Positions 22,547-34,100 of a DNA stretch of 64,000 nucleotides are shown here, piece after piece; positions within the stretch are counted from its first letter, which is position 1, and the number at the start of each line of letters is the position of its first letter. The position numbers and the translations under genes were made by a program. The notes under the pieces are model-generated. The model ran no database searches and had not been told where the DNA came from. It saw only the letters and a list, made by a program, of their open reading frames with translations. The stretch comes from Manduca sexta (Eukaryota > Arthropoda > Insecta > Lepidoptera > Sphingidae), in assembly GCF_014839805.1 (NCBI RefSeq), contig NC_051138.1, positions 4,090,983-4,154,982 on the forward strand, given 5' to 3'.

Positions 22547-25500
22547 TAAGCTCAACTTCTTATTCATCTAATAAATTGGTTTAGATGTTGGAAGCAAGCA
22601 TTTAGTATTAAAAATGTGTATAAAAAATACGTGTTTCAAGCAATAAGCTTTTGTTGTAATCAAGAGTAGGTATGTAGAATTATGGACATGGTACCGAGTA
22701 TCTAATACCTATTTAACTGTAGCAATATTCTAGCGTAAACATTCGTTTAGTGAAATAGTGTTTATTGTTTATTATTTAAACTTATTTACATTCCAAGTTA
22801 AATTATTATTGTACGTTGGTTGTTTCATTTACGGACCACGCATCAGCGAATGATTGATTTGGGCATTTAACAAATGCATCGACATCGCCTTAAGTCTTTA
22901 CTCTCACTTACATATTCTTCGTGATGGGATAATTTATAAGGTGCTTTACAAGACACAAAAGCAGCTTATGGGCCTGAGTAATAACTATCTGATATACAAT
23001 ATAATCTTGATATAGCAAAACCTTTCGATTAAATAATTGACTGCATCATCATTTAGGAAACGCTCAACCACTTTGAATAAAAATAATATTACATTTACAA
23101 TTATTAACTACTTCACGTCGAGGCCAGAAGGAATGGCGTTACAGAACCAATTTAGTATCTTCTACAAAATTACGCACGATAAAAACGCTAGCTCACATTC
23201 CTCTAACTTCCGCAAGATGTCTCTTTTGTCCAGTCATCACTGCCATCTATTGACGTAAAGTGTAACTTCAATACGAGCCCTAAATGGCTATTACGCTACT
23301 CTATACCAGAGGCCACTATACCGAGTGTTGACGCTACCTCCTGACATGTTCTGTTGTCCTAGTACTTGGCGATCGTAACCGCCTGCTCCAGATGCTCCAC
23401 CGGCCGCCCCGCGTGCCAATCGTTCCATTCTTTAGACGCTCACTCAACGAGGAGCATTTTCCATCCACTTCATACGGGTGATTCACGGGGCAATTTAGCT
23501 CGGCCTATTATCGTTACGCTTGGTAGCTCGCATACATTATTTTTATGCAAAACTCGTCAAATAAATTTTATTTTACTATCAACTGAAATAGCAATACTTG
23601 TTTATATCGTTTTGATTGCGTTATTAAATTAACAGTCACTGGTTTATCAACAAACAAGAGATTTGCACTTTTAAAATAAAAAAAATTGATATTACGATTA
23701 AAATCAGTTTTTAAGTTACGTATTACGGAGGCAAAGGCGACAATAACGACATGCCGATAGGCGAACGAACTAATCACGACATCTGTGGGTGGAATTGTGA
23801 TATTTCGGGCACTGTTACTCACATTCTATTCCTGTAACCGAAAGCTACCTTGAACCGCGCGAAGTACGACCTATTTCGATTTACTGACTAAAAGAACATT
23901 CTGGTTCGGGGCAATTTTACTCTGGCAATGCAAATTGTGGGTAGAAGGTACGTCAAATACAGATTTCTCAGTACTGTTATCGATTTTATGATTTAAAAGT
24001 GTTTAAAGATGAGATGGGTTTACGTTCACATCTGGAATGCTGAGTAATACTATTTATATTTTATCCAGGAAACGTCTACATAGTTTGCGTTTATAATTGT
24101 ATAAGGGATAAGCTTGTGTATATTCGGTATCAAATAGACCGGCATAATTGTGTCAATTGGTGAGAGATGACGATGCCAGTCGACATTGTATCTGGACGCC
24201 ACTCCGCTTACATTCGGATGCAGTGAGGTCAATTTGCTGTGCATGCATTAAAAATGTGCTGAAGTATATGGAGGATAAAGATGAGGTAATTACAGCGTAA
24301 ATGAACCGTCTTGCTACGATACCTAATTGAATCTTCTATAGTTGGTACATGATAACCTCTAAAACTACAAAATGGAATATCTTTTTTCATGCTTCCTGCA
24401 ATAGTAAACCTTTAGACAACATTATTCAGGGATTTGAAATCTGTATTTTAAAATATTATTTTTTAGTAGACACAACATACCTATGTACCAACAAAAAAAT
24501 TATATGGCAGATCGCCATTAATGAAAATCTAAAATCTCTGACCAAGTAATATGCCTAGACTAAATAATTAAAAATAATGACTTACTACTTCATCAATCAA
24601 TCATCAATACCTAAAAGTTTTTTGCACGGCTTGCAAGTCGTAGCGAAGAACTATTATAAAAATTTGCTGATTAAAATTATACTTAAACACAGAATTTATG
24701 CAAATATTCAAATGTAGAGTATAAAGGTAAAGTTTATTTATTAGCTTTTTACCACAAATGTAAACATATCTCTGTCTAGACAAATAATTTGTCTTGGGAG
24801 CTTTAACTAACTTTTGTATAACTCTGCTTTAGCTTATACTAAAAGTAAATAAATTGACTATGATCTGTAAACTATAGCTATGTTAGTAAATAAGGCGGTG
24901 TCCATGAGTCCTATAAATATTTATTTTTTTACCTTATAAGCATATATATACTTTCTCTTACCTACAATACAAGTGAACGCACCATTGACCATACGAATAC
25001 TACTCATCCAAATCCTTCTCAAATGTAACTTAGTATACTAACTTCTACCAGCGACGTTCTACGTTATTTTCCGAGGTCAAAAATGCCACTGATTTGTGCA
25101 ACACAAAGAAACTCAGTTTTCTTCTGTTTTTTGCAACTATGAAATTTTATAAATGCCCAATAATTGATGTAAGATAATGAATAATAATGTACCAAATCGA
25201 AATTCGACAAATATTGATAGGTGAAGTGACAAGAAACACTAAATTTTATGTAGATTTTTCAATCACTTAATATCGCTAGAGTGTTTCTTTAAACTTTATC
25301 TTTATGTTACAGAGTTCGACTAGACAATTTTAGTTCTTAGAATTTAATGCGAGTTGCAAAACGAAGTTACTTTAGTTTCGCTCATATACTTAGCTGAGAT
25401 ATTTTTATAGTTGGGTGTAAATGGTAAACTATGTAAAGCTTTACACCTTGTTTCGTTTTTTTAGCAAACTAACTAAGCTTAGTTTTCGGTATGTAACCTG

Positions 25501-27114
25501 CATAAAATAAATTAATTACAGCATTCATAATATTTACTATAAATAGGTAACAATAATTCGCGAAATACAAATAAAAACTGTATCAAACATTTCTGAATCG
25601 ATAAAACAGCTGTAATTTTAACAAGTGACTGCGTAAAAAAGTAATAAAAAAGACAAAAATACAGACCACTGCGCGTGTGCAACGTGTATCGTGTCTGTCC
25701 TTTCGCTATGACTAATTTGTAAGTGACTTTGCAAGCGATTGAGTTTGACTCAGTGCAATTGTACCTCATGCAATTTTTATTTATATCCACAATTTATCGT
25801 TGGTCTCGAATTTAGTGGTCATTAAACAGATCAAACACTTTACTGGTGCATCAGGTGTACATTTTCTAATAATATTTTGCACGGTGCACGCCTAATATAC
25901 TCTGATCATGATTTTATTCTTATTTGTATAAAAACATATTTTTACAACCCAATGTATCGCATGATTTATTAAATAAAGGGAATATTGAAATGAAATCGTA
26001 ATAAATCAATTTATTAAGCAATATGAAAATATAACTAAACTTGAATGCGCAGTAAAATAGAAACAAACAATGTTAAAACAAAACAAACGCGTGCTCAACA
26101 CAATTCCATAATCAAGAATTGCAACAGCAAACAATTCAACACGAACCGGGTGACGTCACGCGCATTCGGTGCAAAGTGCATGTATGCAACTCAACCTCTT
26201 CGTGTTTATGCCAGCCTGGTGCTCGTTCCTTTTGTGAACGACACCAAAGGGGCCCTATCCCCTTTGGGAGCACCCTTCTCTGGGTCATTGCGCATCTTTC
26301 GGTCATTCACCTTAGTGACCTTCATAACGTTTGTCATTGTGCGTTCAAACGCACTGCATTTATCGACGTGCGAAAAAATAATGTCATATAATTTTTATTT
26401 ATTTTAGCTCTGTCGAAAATACTAGAGTATGAACGTCTGTGCATAATTATCATTGACTCAAGAACAACTCACACCTTTAGCAGTCAACGCCTCCAAATGT
26501 CGAGGCGTAAAGACGATAATGCGATATTATGCACTTCTCAGACAGTAACATTATAAGTGATTATAAAAATCACGCGAGAACATGATTGGTCAACTGTCTG
26601 TATGCTTGTAGTACCGCCCTTTTATGAATAATCGTCATGATTGACTTGCAACGAGTTGTCTCAACAGGAACTTGTTGTACGAGGATAACAGCATTGATAG
26701 GCGGTTTACGAGTTGCAAGGTTCATAAGAATTGCATCGATAAAAGATTAATATTGCATACTGTATCTAGAGTATAATGTTTGCCCGTTTGAATTTTATTA
26801 AATTATATGCTGTAAACTAAAATTGAATCGTTTAGGATCTAATGAAGATGCACTTTAGTTTTTTATCAGAGACTCCTCCATTTTTTTTTATCGTAGGTAA
26901 CATATTCCACGGCCTCTTTTGACGTTATAATCCTATTTCGAGGATGCATCCATTGAGTACTAACTGAGACAGTACTGGCAAGTTACCATCGTGCATTAAA
27001 GAACCATGGTCAGTGAGAAGAAGACTACAAGACTCTTAAAAACGGAAACCTCTCTTCTTAGCACGACATCGGGAATTGTGAATGTTTCGTTGTAATTGCA
27101 TAATTATAGCAAGT
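22547..27114. other. non-coding stretch with scattered repeat relics
   Basis: No gene is supported. Bases 23220-23520 are CpG-rich; on the minus strand they hold a 45-codon frame from an ATG at about 23427 (MERLARGAAGG...), but neighbouring TGCCATCTATTGACG-type motifs suggest repeat origin. A retroelement-like relic is at 24130-24245. Bases 26045-26350 are GC-richer with a perfect CRE palindrome TGACGTCA near 26152 and two overlapping open frames of 90-120 codons without recognisable features. Confidence 0.4.
24130..24245 (+). repeat. retroelement-like 3' relic, copy 1
   Basis: GACCGGCATAATTGTGTC, GCCAGTCGACATTGTATC and CCACTCCGCTTACATTCGG match in order the better-preserved copy at 54118-54300. 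It is a 5'-truncated, diverged fragment. Confidence 0.55.
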
Positions 27115-27126
27115 TTAATCTTGGTT

Positions 27127-27455
27127 AATTGGTAATAGCGGCGATAGCCTAGTTGGGCGTGGAACGGACTGCCAAGACGAATGTCCGCGGTTCAAATCCC
27201 AAGAGCACACACCTCTGACTTTTCTAAAATCATGTGTGTATTCTTTGTGAATTTATCGTTCGCTTTAACGGTGAAGGAAAACATCGTGAGGAAACCTGCA
27301 CATTTGAGAAGTTCTCTATAGGAATTTCGAAGGTGTGTGAAGTCTACCAATCCGCACTAGGTCAGCGTGGTGGACTAAGGCCTAATCCTTCTCAGTGGTA
27401 GAGGAGGCCCGTGCTCAGCAGTGGGCAAGTATATAATACAGGGCTGATATTATTA
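27127..27455 (+). mobile_element. SINE family B with clean target duplication
   Basis: Full-length copy: the tRNA-like head GCGGCGATAGCCTAGTTGGG starts at 27138 and the tail is GGGCTGATATTATTA. A perfect 12-bp target duplication, TTAATCTTGGTT, lies at 27115-27126 and 27456-27467; the 11 bases between the left duplication and the head are extra 5' sequence. The perfect duplication suggests a fairly recent insertion. Confidence 0.9.
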
Positions 27456-27467
27456 TTAATCTTGGTT

Positions 27468-29570
27468 CGTTTATATGTTTGGAACTGGCTGGCATAAGCA
27501 TTATGTCCTCTGCATTTGAGTATACAGTGCAATCCAATGTATTAATCAATAGTAGACACCAGCTTTCAAGTAATACGTCAAAATTCATGAAGACCTTTGA
27601 CACCAATGAATATCGCGATAAAATTTTTACGATGTGTAAGGAGGCGAGATCAATTTGTGATCTTAATTGTAAACTTACTTGAATAGCATGACCAGGAAAA
27701 GAAAACACCTCACCATGTAGTGAATAAAACAATGAACTAATTTCCTGTACTGATAACGTTAACTTTAAAACGAAAAAACAAAAGTGGCGCCCCATAGCTG
27801 GTTTTCTTTTCCGGATCAGACTATAATAGCTCTTTACTCAGAAGCAAAGCATTTATAAACTCGTAAAACAAATCTTTCTTCACCACCATACGAATGCAAT
27901 TAATGTAAACGAATGCATACCGTACAATTTTTTTATGTTTTTTAAATAACCCAAAACAGCCATATGGTATCAACAAATCTTCTCAATTTTATACAATTCT
28001 TGAACTAATTTATCTTGAAGTAAACCAGTAAATTAAAAGCAAAGCTGAAAGAGGTTTGTTTAGAACTAAAGACTCTTTACCATTAATTTCATCTGTTAGT
28101 TTAGCTCCAATAAAATGCTTCACATGCGGTCAGGTGCACACACCACTATCAACATGTATTCTATTTTTAAAAATCAATTCTAGAAAAGTCTATATTGTTT
28201 GCTATATTTATTCATATACAAAAATGTGCATAAATAAATGGCAGGTTATGAAATCAAATAGCATTAAGAAATCACAATATATAAAGACAGTATCTTGCAA
28301 AATCAAAACCCAAATTCTGACCAAGAGAATCAATCCAAAATTCTTTCTTTTGGTCTTACAGGAAGGAAGGAACAAATGTGAGGATAAACATCACATTTGT
28401 TAGAGATTTCGTGATTTTTAATTTTTAATGATTTCTTCGCATTTGGCAGTAAATATAATGAATTGACGACTTCGTTTATCGACAAGCTCATTCCTTACTT
28501 TCCAGTAATTCCTGAAACGAAATTTTCAAGATAAAACAATTTCACAATACTAAAATTCTCCTACAAGAGAATCCAACAAACCACTACAACCTTTTAGCTT
28601 CGTACTTCTTTAAATCCTTATAAGTCAACATCGTAGTCTACCTGTTTAGTATTAATTAAAATATTAGGCGGCTATGTAATGCAGTTACAAGATTCCTTTA
28701 CATTCTATGACGTAAAGTTAGTAGAATAAATTTCAAACACAAGTGATATCAGATATCATCAATCCTTCAGAGTTCTAATAAATCGTAATCAAAAACATAA
28801 ACATATAAACTTCACAGGGCTAACTCACATGCAATACCAATAATTATCAATTGGCCATTCCAATAATAAATTTTATTTGCTAATATGAATGGATAGATCG
28901 ATACCTCAGGGCTTGTTCTGGTTGACATCAAATATCTACCTGTTTGCATTTAGTATCAACTCAATTTTCTATATAGTTACGATCCTGTATATCTGAATCA
29001 ATAAATTGTCCTCTTATCCAATTGAATTAAATGGTTAAATGTTTATTATATTGTCCTTGTAGGACATAAGTTTATGCAAGAAGGTTTTATTTCTTTATAT
29101 ATTTGGTAACTTATAGACAAAATATAAGATTAATATGTCATGTTGTTTTCAAAGTATAATTCATAACTTTTTATTTACCGTTAACCAACATTTTCAACTT
29201 CTTTCAAGTCCTTTACTGAACAAAGGCCTTACCTGAAGATAATATTTTCAACTATATCAGCTTTATTATGATTCAATAATTATGAGTAAATCGTTTCACT
29301 GCAAATATTAATGTTCCATGAAACGACGGCAGAAGTGCGAGATTCTTTCAGCCTCGTTCCAGATACAATATTTAGTACTTTCTATAAATAAAACCACTTC
29401 ATCAAAATAATGTCAGTTTACAAGGAAAGTTTTGAAAATGTGTAAAAATTATTAAATAATTTAATATTTGTGTATATCTTACTATAATGTTATGATTAAT
29501 TATTATTAATCATCAATATTTCAAAATAGATATTGAAAGACAAAAATTTTTCACGCGGGATCTCATTCAA
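27468..29570. other. non-coding stretch
   Basis: Nothing supported. Bases 27470-27795 are open on both strands (68 codons forward, 126 reverse), but neither frame shows a domain, signal peptide or good splice signals in phase with another exon. The 115-codon frame at 28056-28403 likewise has no recognisable content. Confidence 0.45.
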
Positions 29571-29937
29571 TTAAGGCGATACCTCAAGGTCCATTTTCAT
29601 ACATTTTGTTTCACCTTTAATCTGGGTAACTAAACAAGTATTGGCAAGTAAAGAATTTAAATTCACGTCTAGTTAGTGATTAGTTCTCGCAGTTGAAAGA
29701 AAAACGTAAAAATAATTAATAATCATGGATATTTCTGCCTTTAAAATTTCGTCATATTAAATTTTAAAGACCGAAATATCCATGATTATTAATTATTTTT
29801 ACGTTTTTCTTTCAACTGCGAGAACTAATCACTAACTAGATGTGAATTTAAATTCTTTACTTGCCAATACTTGTTTAGTTACCCAGATTAAAGGTGAAAC
29901 AAAATGTATGAAAATGGACCTTGAGGTATCGCCTTAA
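29571..29937. mobile_element. 367-bp near-perfect palindrome (fold-back MITE) with TTAA ends
   Basis: The arms begin TTAAGGCGATACCTCAAGG and end CCTTGAGGTATCGCCTTAA and remain complementary almost to the centre near 29754, giving arms of about 178 bases with only a few mismatches and a short loop. TTAA at both termini could be a piggyBac-type target duplication or part of the inverted repeat. A transcript across it would form a long double-stranded hairpin. A left-truncated second copy is at 34564-34770. Confidence 0.85.
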
Positions 29938-30172
29938 ACTGTTAAATTAATTCTTCAACCTAATAAATATAATTTAATACAACGTGTTTAATAAGAGATA
30001 ATAATTGAATAAACGAATATATAAAAATAATAAATTATATTGTTTATTCCCATAGTAAATTATAATAAATATTCTCGTTCTGGCCACGTAAGGGGATATT
30101 TCTGTCGATCGTTTGCGAGTTTCTGTGTCTTGTTCGTTCTCGCCGATATTTACGCTGAAACAGATTTGCCGG

Positions 30173-30180
30173 TATATAAA
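30173..30180 (+). promoter_or_regulatory. TATA box of the Mp20-like gene (inferred)
   Basis: TATATAAA in the context CCGGTATATAAAACACG. It sits about 144 bases before the ATG at 30317, leaving room for a start site near 30203-30216 and a roughly 100-base 5' leader. The whole stretch 30070-30300 is less AT-rich than its flanks, as expected for a promoter. Confidence 0.55.
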
Positions 30181-30316
30181 ACACGTTATGTGAGCGAGAA
30201 GAGCTTATTTTGTTCTCAACGTTGATGAGAGTGCCATCTGGTGAGAAGAGCGCGAAATACTTGCGTGTGTGAATATTTTGTGTATTAAGTGACATTTTCG
30301 GAAATATTCTAACATA

Positions 30317-30340
30317 ATGCCTGGACGTCCTATTTGGCAG
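30317..30340 (+). CDS. first coding exon, probably of the Mp20-like gene
   Basis: The ATG, in the context AACATAATGCC, starts a 24-base exon encoding MPGRPIWQ and ends in GGCAG followed by the donor GTTAGTG. The intron phase is 0. The only phase-0 acceptor exon on this strand that I recognise is the calponin-family exon at 62078. Joining them gives 182 residues, close to the usual length of insect Mp20 (about 184), and the short Met-Pro start mirrors the exon structure of the paralogous gene at 49-51 kb. The TATA box upstream fits a highly expressed tissue-specific gene. The link across about 31.7 kb is inference; an alternative first exon nearer 62 kb is possible. Confidence 0.55.
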
Positions 30341-31143
30341 GTTAGTGTATTTTATTACTTAAAACGGAATTTATTATACTCTAAACAAAAATGTGCCAAT
30401 TCACGTGTTAAAATAAATAATAAAATATGTGAGACAGTATTTATCTAACTCTAACTACGTAATATCAACCATTCAAGTCATAAAACAATTAAAATTATTT
30501 TAAAGTTATTGCTTAACCATGAACAATTCTATACTATTTTATTCACTAATCGCTATAATAAACTTATTTAGAAAAGTCTCAGCACAGTATTTTTAAGGTA
30601 TTATTAGAAAATACAAAAAATAACCAAAGTTTTTGTGTAACTGAATCACATTTTCAGTCTAAGCGTACCTGAAAATAACAGGTGGGGTAAACAACACGCC
30701 TGTACAGTCTCAAATGCTGGCAAACTGCCAAAATGTACACGAGTATGCGATAAAGCACAACTCCTAGGTATTATTACTACAAAAAACAGGAAAATCAGTT
30801 GTAAATCAAATAAACACAAGCGTATACTAAAAGCTTTACCTAAGCATTATGCCTAAAAACACGAAAATAAAAAAAAACAAATAAATAATTTTGTGTACTT
30901 TTTAATAACTCTTAAACTAAATATTTACAATAACCATACGGTTTCGAAAAATCAGTCGCATTGTTAATTTTGTGCTTAAATCTAATTCGTACCTACGTAT
31001 GTTGTGACTTAAAAATATATCATGATTTTAAATTCGCATGAAAGTGGAATCTGAAGACTCAAGAGTAACATGTTCGTCTTATTTATAAGATACTCGTATA
31101 AGATGTTTATAAGACTATATAAAAATTAAATATTAAGTACTAA

Positions 31144-34100
31144 TCAAACTTTCTTCTCCGATTTTTTACTCGGTACGTTTTTTACATCGCCTATCATGAA
31201 ATTTCCTGGTAAATTATGGAATAATTGCTGCATAAAACCAAGTAAAATGTCTTCAATTGTCTTGGATAATATTGGCCTCAGTGATTCAGATACTGGCCGC
31301 CAGTTTGCGTTCAAGTACGCATTCGTGCTGTCCTCTGAAAAATCACATTAAATATATAAACGCCATCTATCATCGATTAGAAGAACATGATTTATGAATA
31401 AAATAAAAATAGTCCGTGTTTTATTTGAGTAAGATACATAAAAAGTTTATTGCGGAATGTAAAAAATATTATTTATTTCTCAATTTAATTTAAAGCAAGC
31501 AACACGTGTTATGCATGACGCCATATCATTATAGCGACGCTGTCTATCGCACTATTTTCTCAGTACACAGGAAAACGAGTAATGAAAAAATATTGCGAAT
31601 AAAATTGGCAACAAAGCGAACGACGATCATTCGTTAGTTCGATGTCTCTGAAGGTTAGTTTGATGTGCGCGACCGTCTTGACAGCGTCTCAAAGTTGCAA
31701 TTTGTAACAACTCTACTAGGAGTTCATAAATTCATGAAGTCTATGCATTAATATCGAAATCAACGACATCTTCTAGAAATGCCTAGTATTCATTTGAAGC
31801 AACAAAATATTATTTTAGTTCTGCCACTCGACAAAAGATGTCGCTTAAATACATAATACAAGAATAGAAAAATACAAACCTAAGGAATCTATGCCGTCGA
31901 ATAAATTATTCATGCGTAATTTTAATCCTCCTATAGAATATTTTACATGAGCTGCAGTGACGTTGAAAAATACAAAATCATCTTTATCGTATAATTTTAC
32001 ATCGCTCACTATGTCAATTGTCATGTTGCCTAAAACAAAACAAAAAATAACATTGAAATATAATAACATTGAAATATAATAATATTGAAATATTATAATA
32101 TTAACAGGTTCGTAAATTATTCCTAGTTGGAAGAGACAATCCTTACTCGGTTCAAACCAGCATAAACCTCGCCCCACCAAAGGAATCAATAAAATCTTTC
32201 CCTTCAAGTCATAAGTGCCTTCTATCCTTATTTTTGGCACACGTACTTTTGTATAAAAATCATATGTTTTGCTATCCACTCTGAAAGAAAATTATACAAG
32301 TTAATGTTAGTAACACACACCTACAGGTAAGATTAATTATGATTATGAAAAGTAGACACATAACGATTTCTTACGCGAATGATAGACATCGAAATAAAAC
32401 TAGTTTTCGGATTTTATCACGGTTTTTTGTATTTTAATATACTCCAGACGTGTCGAAAATTGGAGCCAACATAGCCGCGGGACGAACTGAGGTGTTGGTT
32501 GTTTTGAAAAGTCAAAGTTACAATCTACCTACATCTAACGAAATACGACATTTTTAATATAGTTAACCGACGCGACGTGAGGCGGATTTGACTTCAGTAA
32601 CCCGTATGATAGTAGTTTACAGATTTAGATAAATTTATTTTTCATACGGAACACCAGAATTGAGATAAATAATAGACAAATGACTCTATTTATACGTTTT
32701 ATGGGTTATTTTTAGTAAAAACACTAACAGAAGCTAACAATTTCCTCTCGGCGCTTTGCCCTACATTAAATAATAAAAAAAAATGTGAGAACGAAAAATC
32801 ATAGGTCAAAACAAATATTATAATAAAATTAATTATTAAGATGAATACAAAATAGAAATCTATTTTCATGAAAATCACGTATAAAAAACTAAGGAGCCCT
32901 AGTGCAAGGTTTATAATTGTTTTTAATCGCGTCGTTTCTCGATGAGGCAAAGTTACTCTCGACCCGGTCGATCAAGCAGTCGTCTAAAGTACCAGGAGCG
33001 CATAAGCGTGAAGCGTTTTAACTCACTGACTCATTAATACTTCGGTCTGACCAAATCCAGAGACTGTGACGTCATCTAGTGCCGCATTGACGTTAACTGG
33101 GCCGTCGCCTTGCAATATCCTTATTTTAGGTATTTTAAGCGGATCCAAAGGCGGCAGTCCAATTTCTGGAAGACCTGTAAACCAACGGAACGGAAGAAAT
33201 AAAATATGTAGATTCCGAAGTAGATAATGTAACGTGTAAGGGTTTCAACATGTAGAAAGCAAGCCAAGTAAATGTGTTTAGTGATCAATTTGCCAGTAGC
33301 GTTATAGGCACACGTTTAGACCTTTTAGAGTATATTAGAATCTATAATATACTCTAAAAGGTCGATAATATACTTATATTATTACAGAAAGTAATTTTCT
33401 AATGAAACCCCGCTTTACGCGTTATTTTTATATTATATCTATAGGATACGTTATACAGGAGGTTTGCATTTGGTAGATACAAGTCTGGGTATGGTGAAGA
33501 AATAGCACTTTCGCTTTCCGCAAGTTATGTACAAATGTTTCGTCATTGAGGCTGTGAGACCAACCCGGCTGCTTATGAGCCCACTCATTCGCTATCATTT
33601 AGAGTTATAATAACATATTCCATAAAATAATAGTGTTGTAAATAAATATGTTGATTCGGTATAACGGTATCCGTAAAGTGGTAGAGGTAGGTAACGGCAG
33701 TATAAAACGTGTAATCGTAATATTTTCGCAGAAACATAGAAAAAAATGCTATTTTAATTGTTTATTGTTTGGTTTGATCAAAAATTTAATCGATAGTTAT
33801 TGCTTAAAAACTATTACAATAATTTATGAAAACACAAAAGATGTAGCAACAAATTAACTAGGACTGCAGAACCATCGAGGAGTAATATTGAAGTGGGCCG
33901 AAGCGCAGGCGCGTTGTGCAATGCAGCCAGCCAGCGCGACTGCTTACACAGTTGACTGGCCAGGCCCGTAATGTTTGGGTGTAATAACATTAGCGTTATT
34001 TATGTTAATGTTTTGATGCATTACGCGGGGATGTGGAACGGGGTCGAACATTGACAATGCGATATTCAACATCTTATTTTTGTTTAAGGTCGGTCTAACG

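Noticed and set aside
23316..23428. Possible minus-strand first exon starting MERLARGAAGG
   Set aside because: Its possible donor (GTATAG) is weak, no downstream exon was found, and adjacent TGCCATCTATTGACG motifs point to repeat-derived sequence.
27415..27795. 126-codon minus-strand frame and overlapping plus-strand frame
   Set aside because: It begins in a SINE tail, has mixed hydrophobic content without a recognisable fold and no supporting splice sites.
31845..32279. 144-codon single-exon frame
   Set aside because: It contains true takeout-family exons but runs through the donor at 32167 into intron sequence. The spliced model restores family similarity on both sides.
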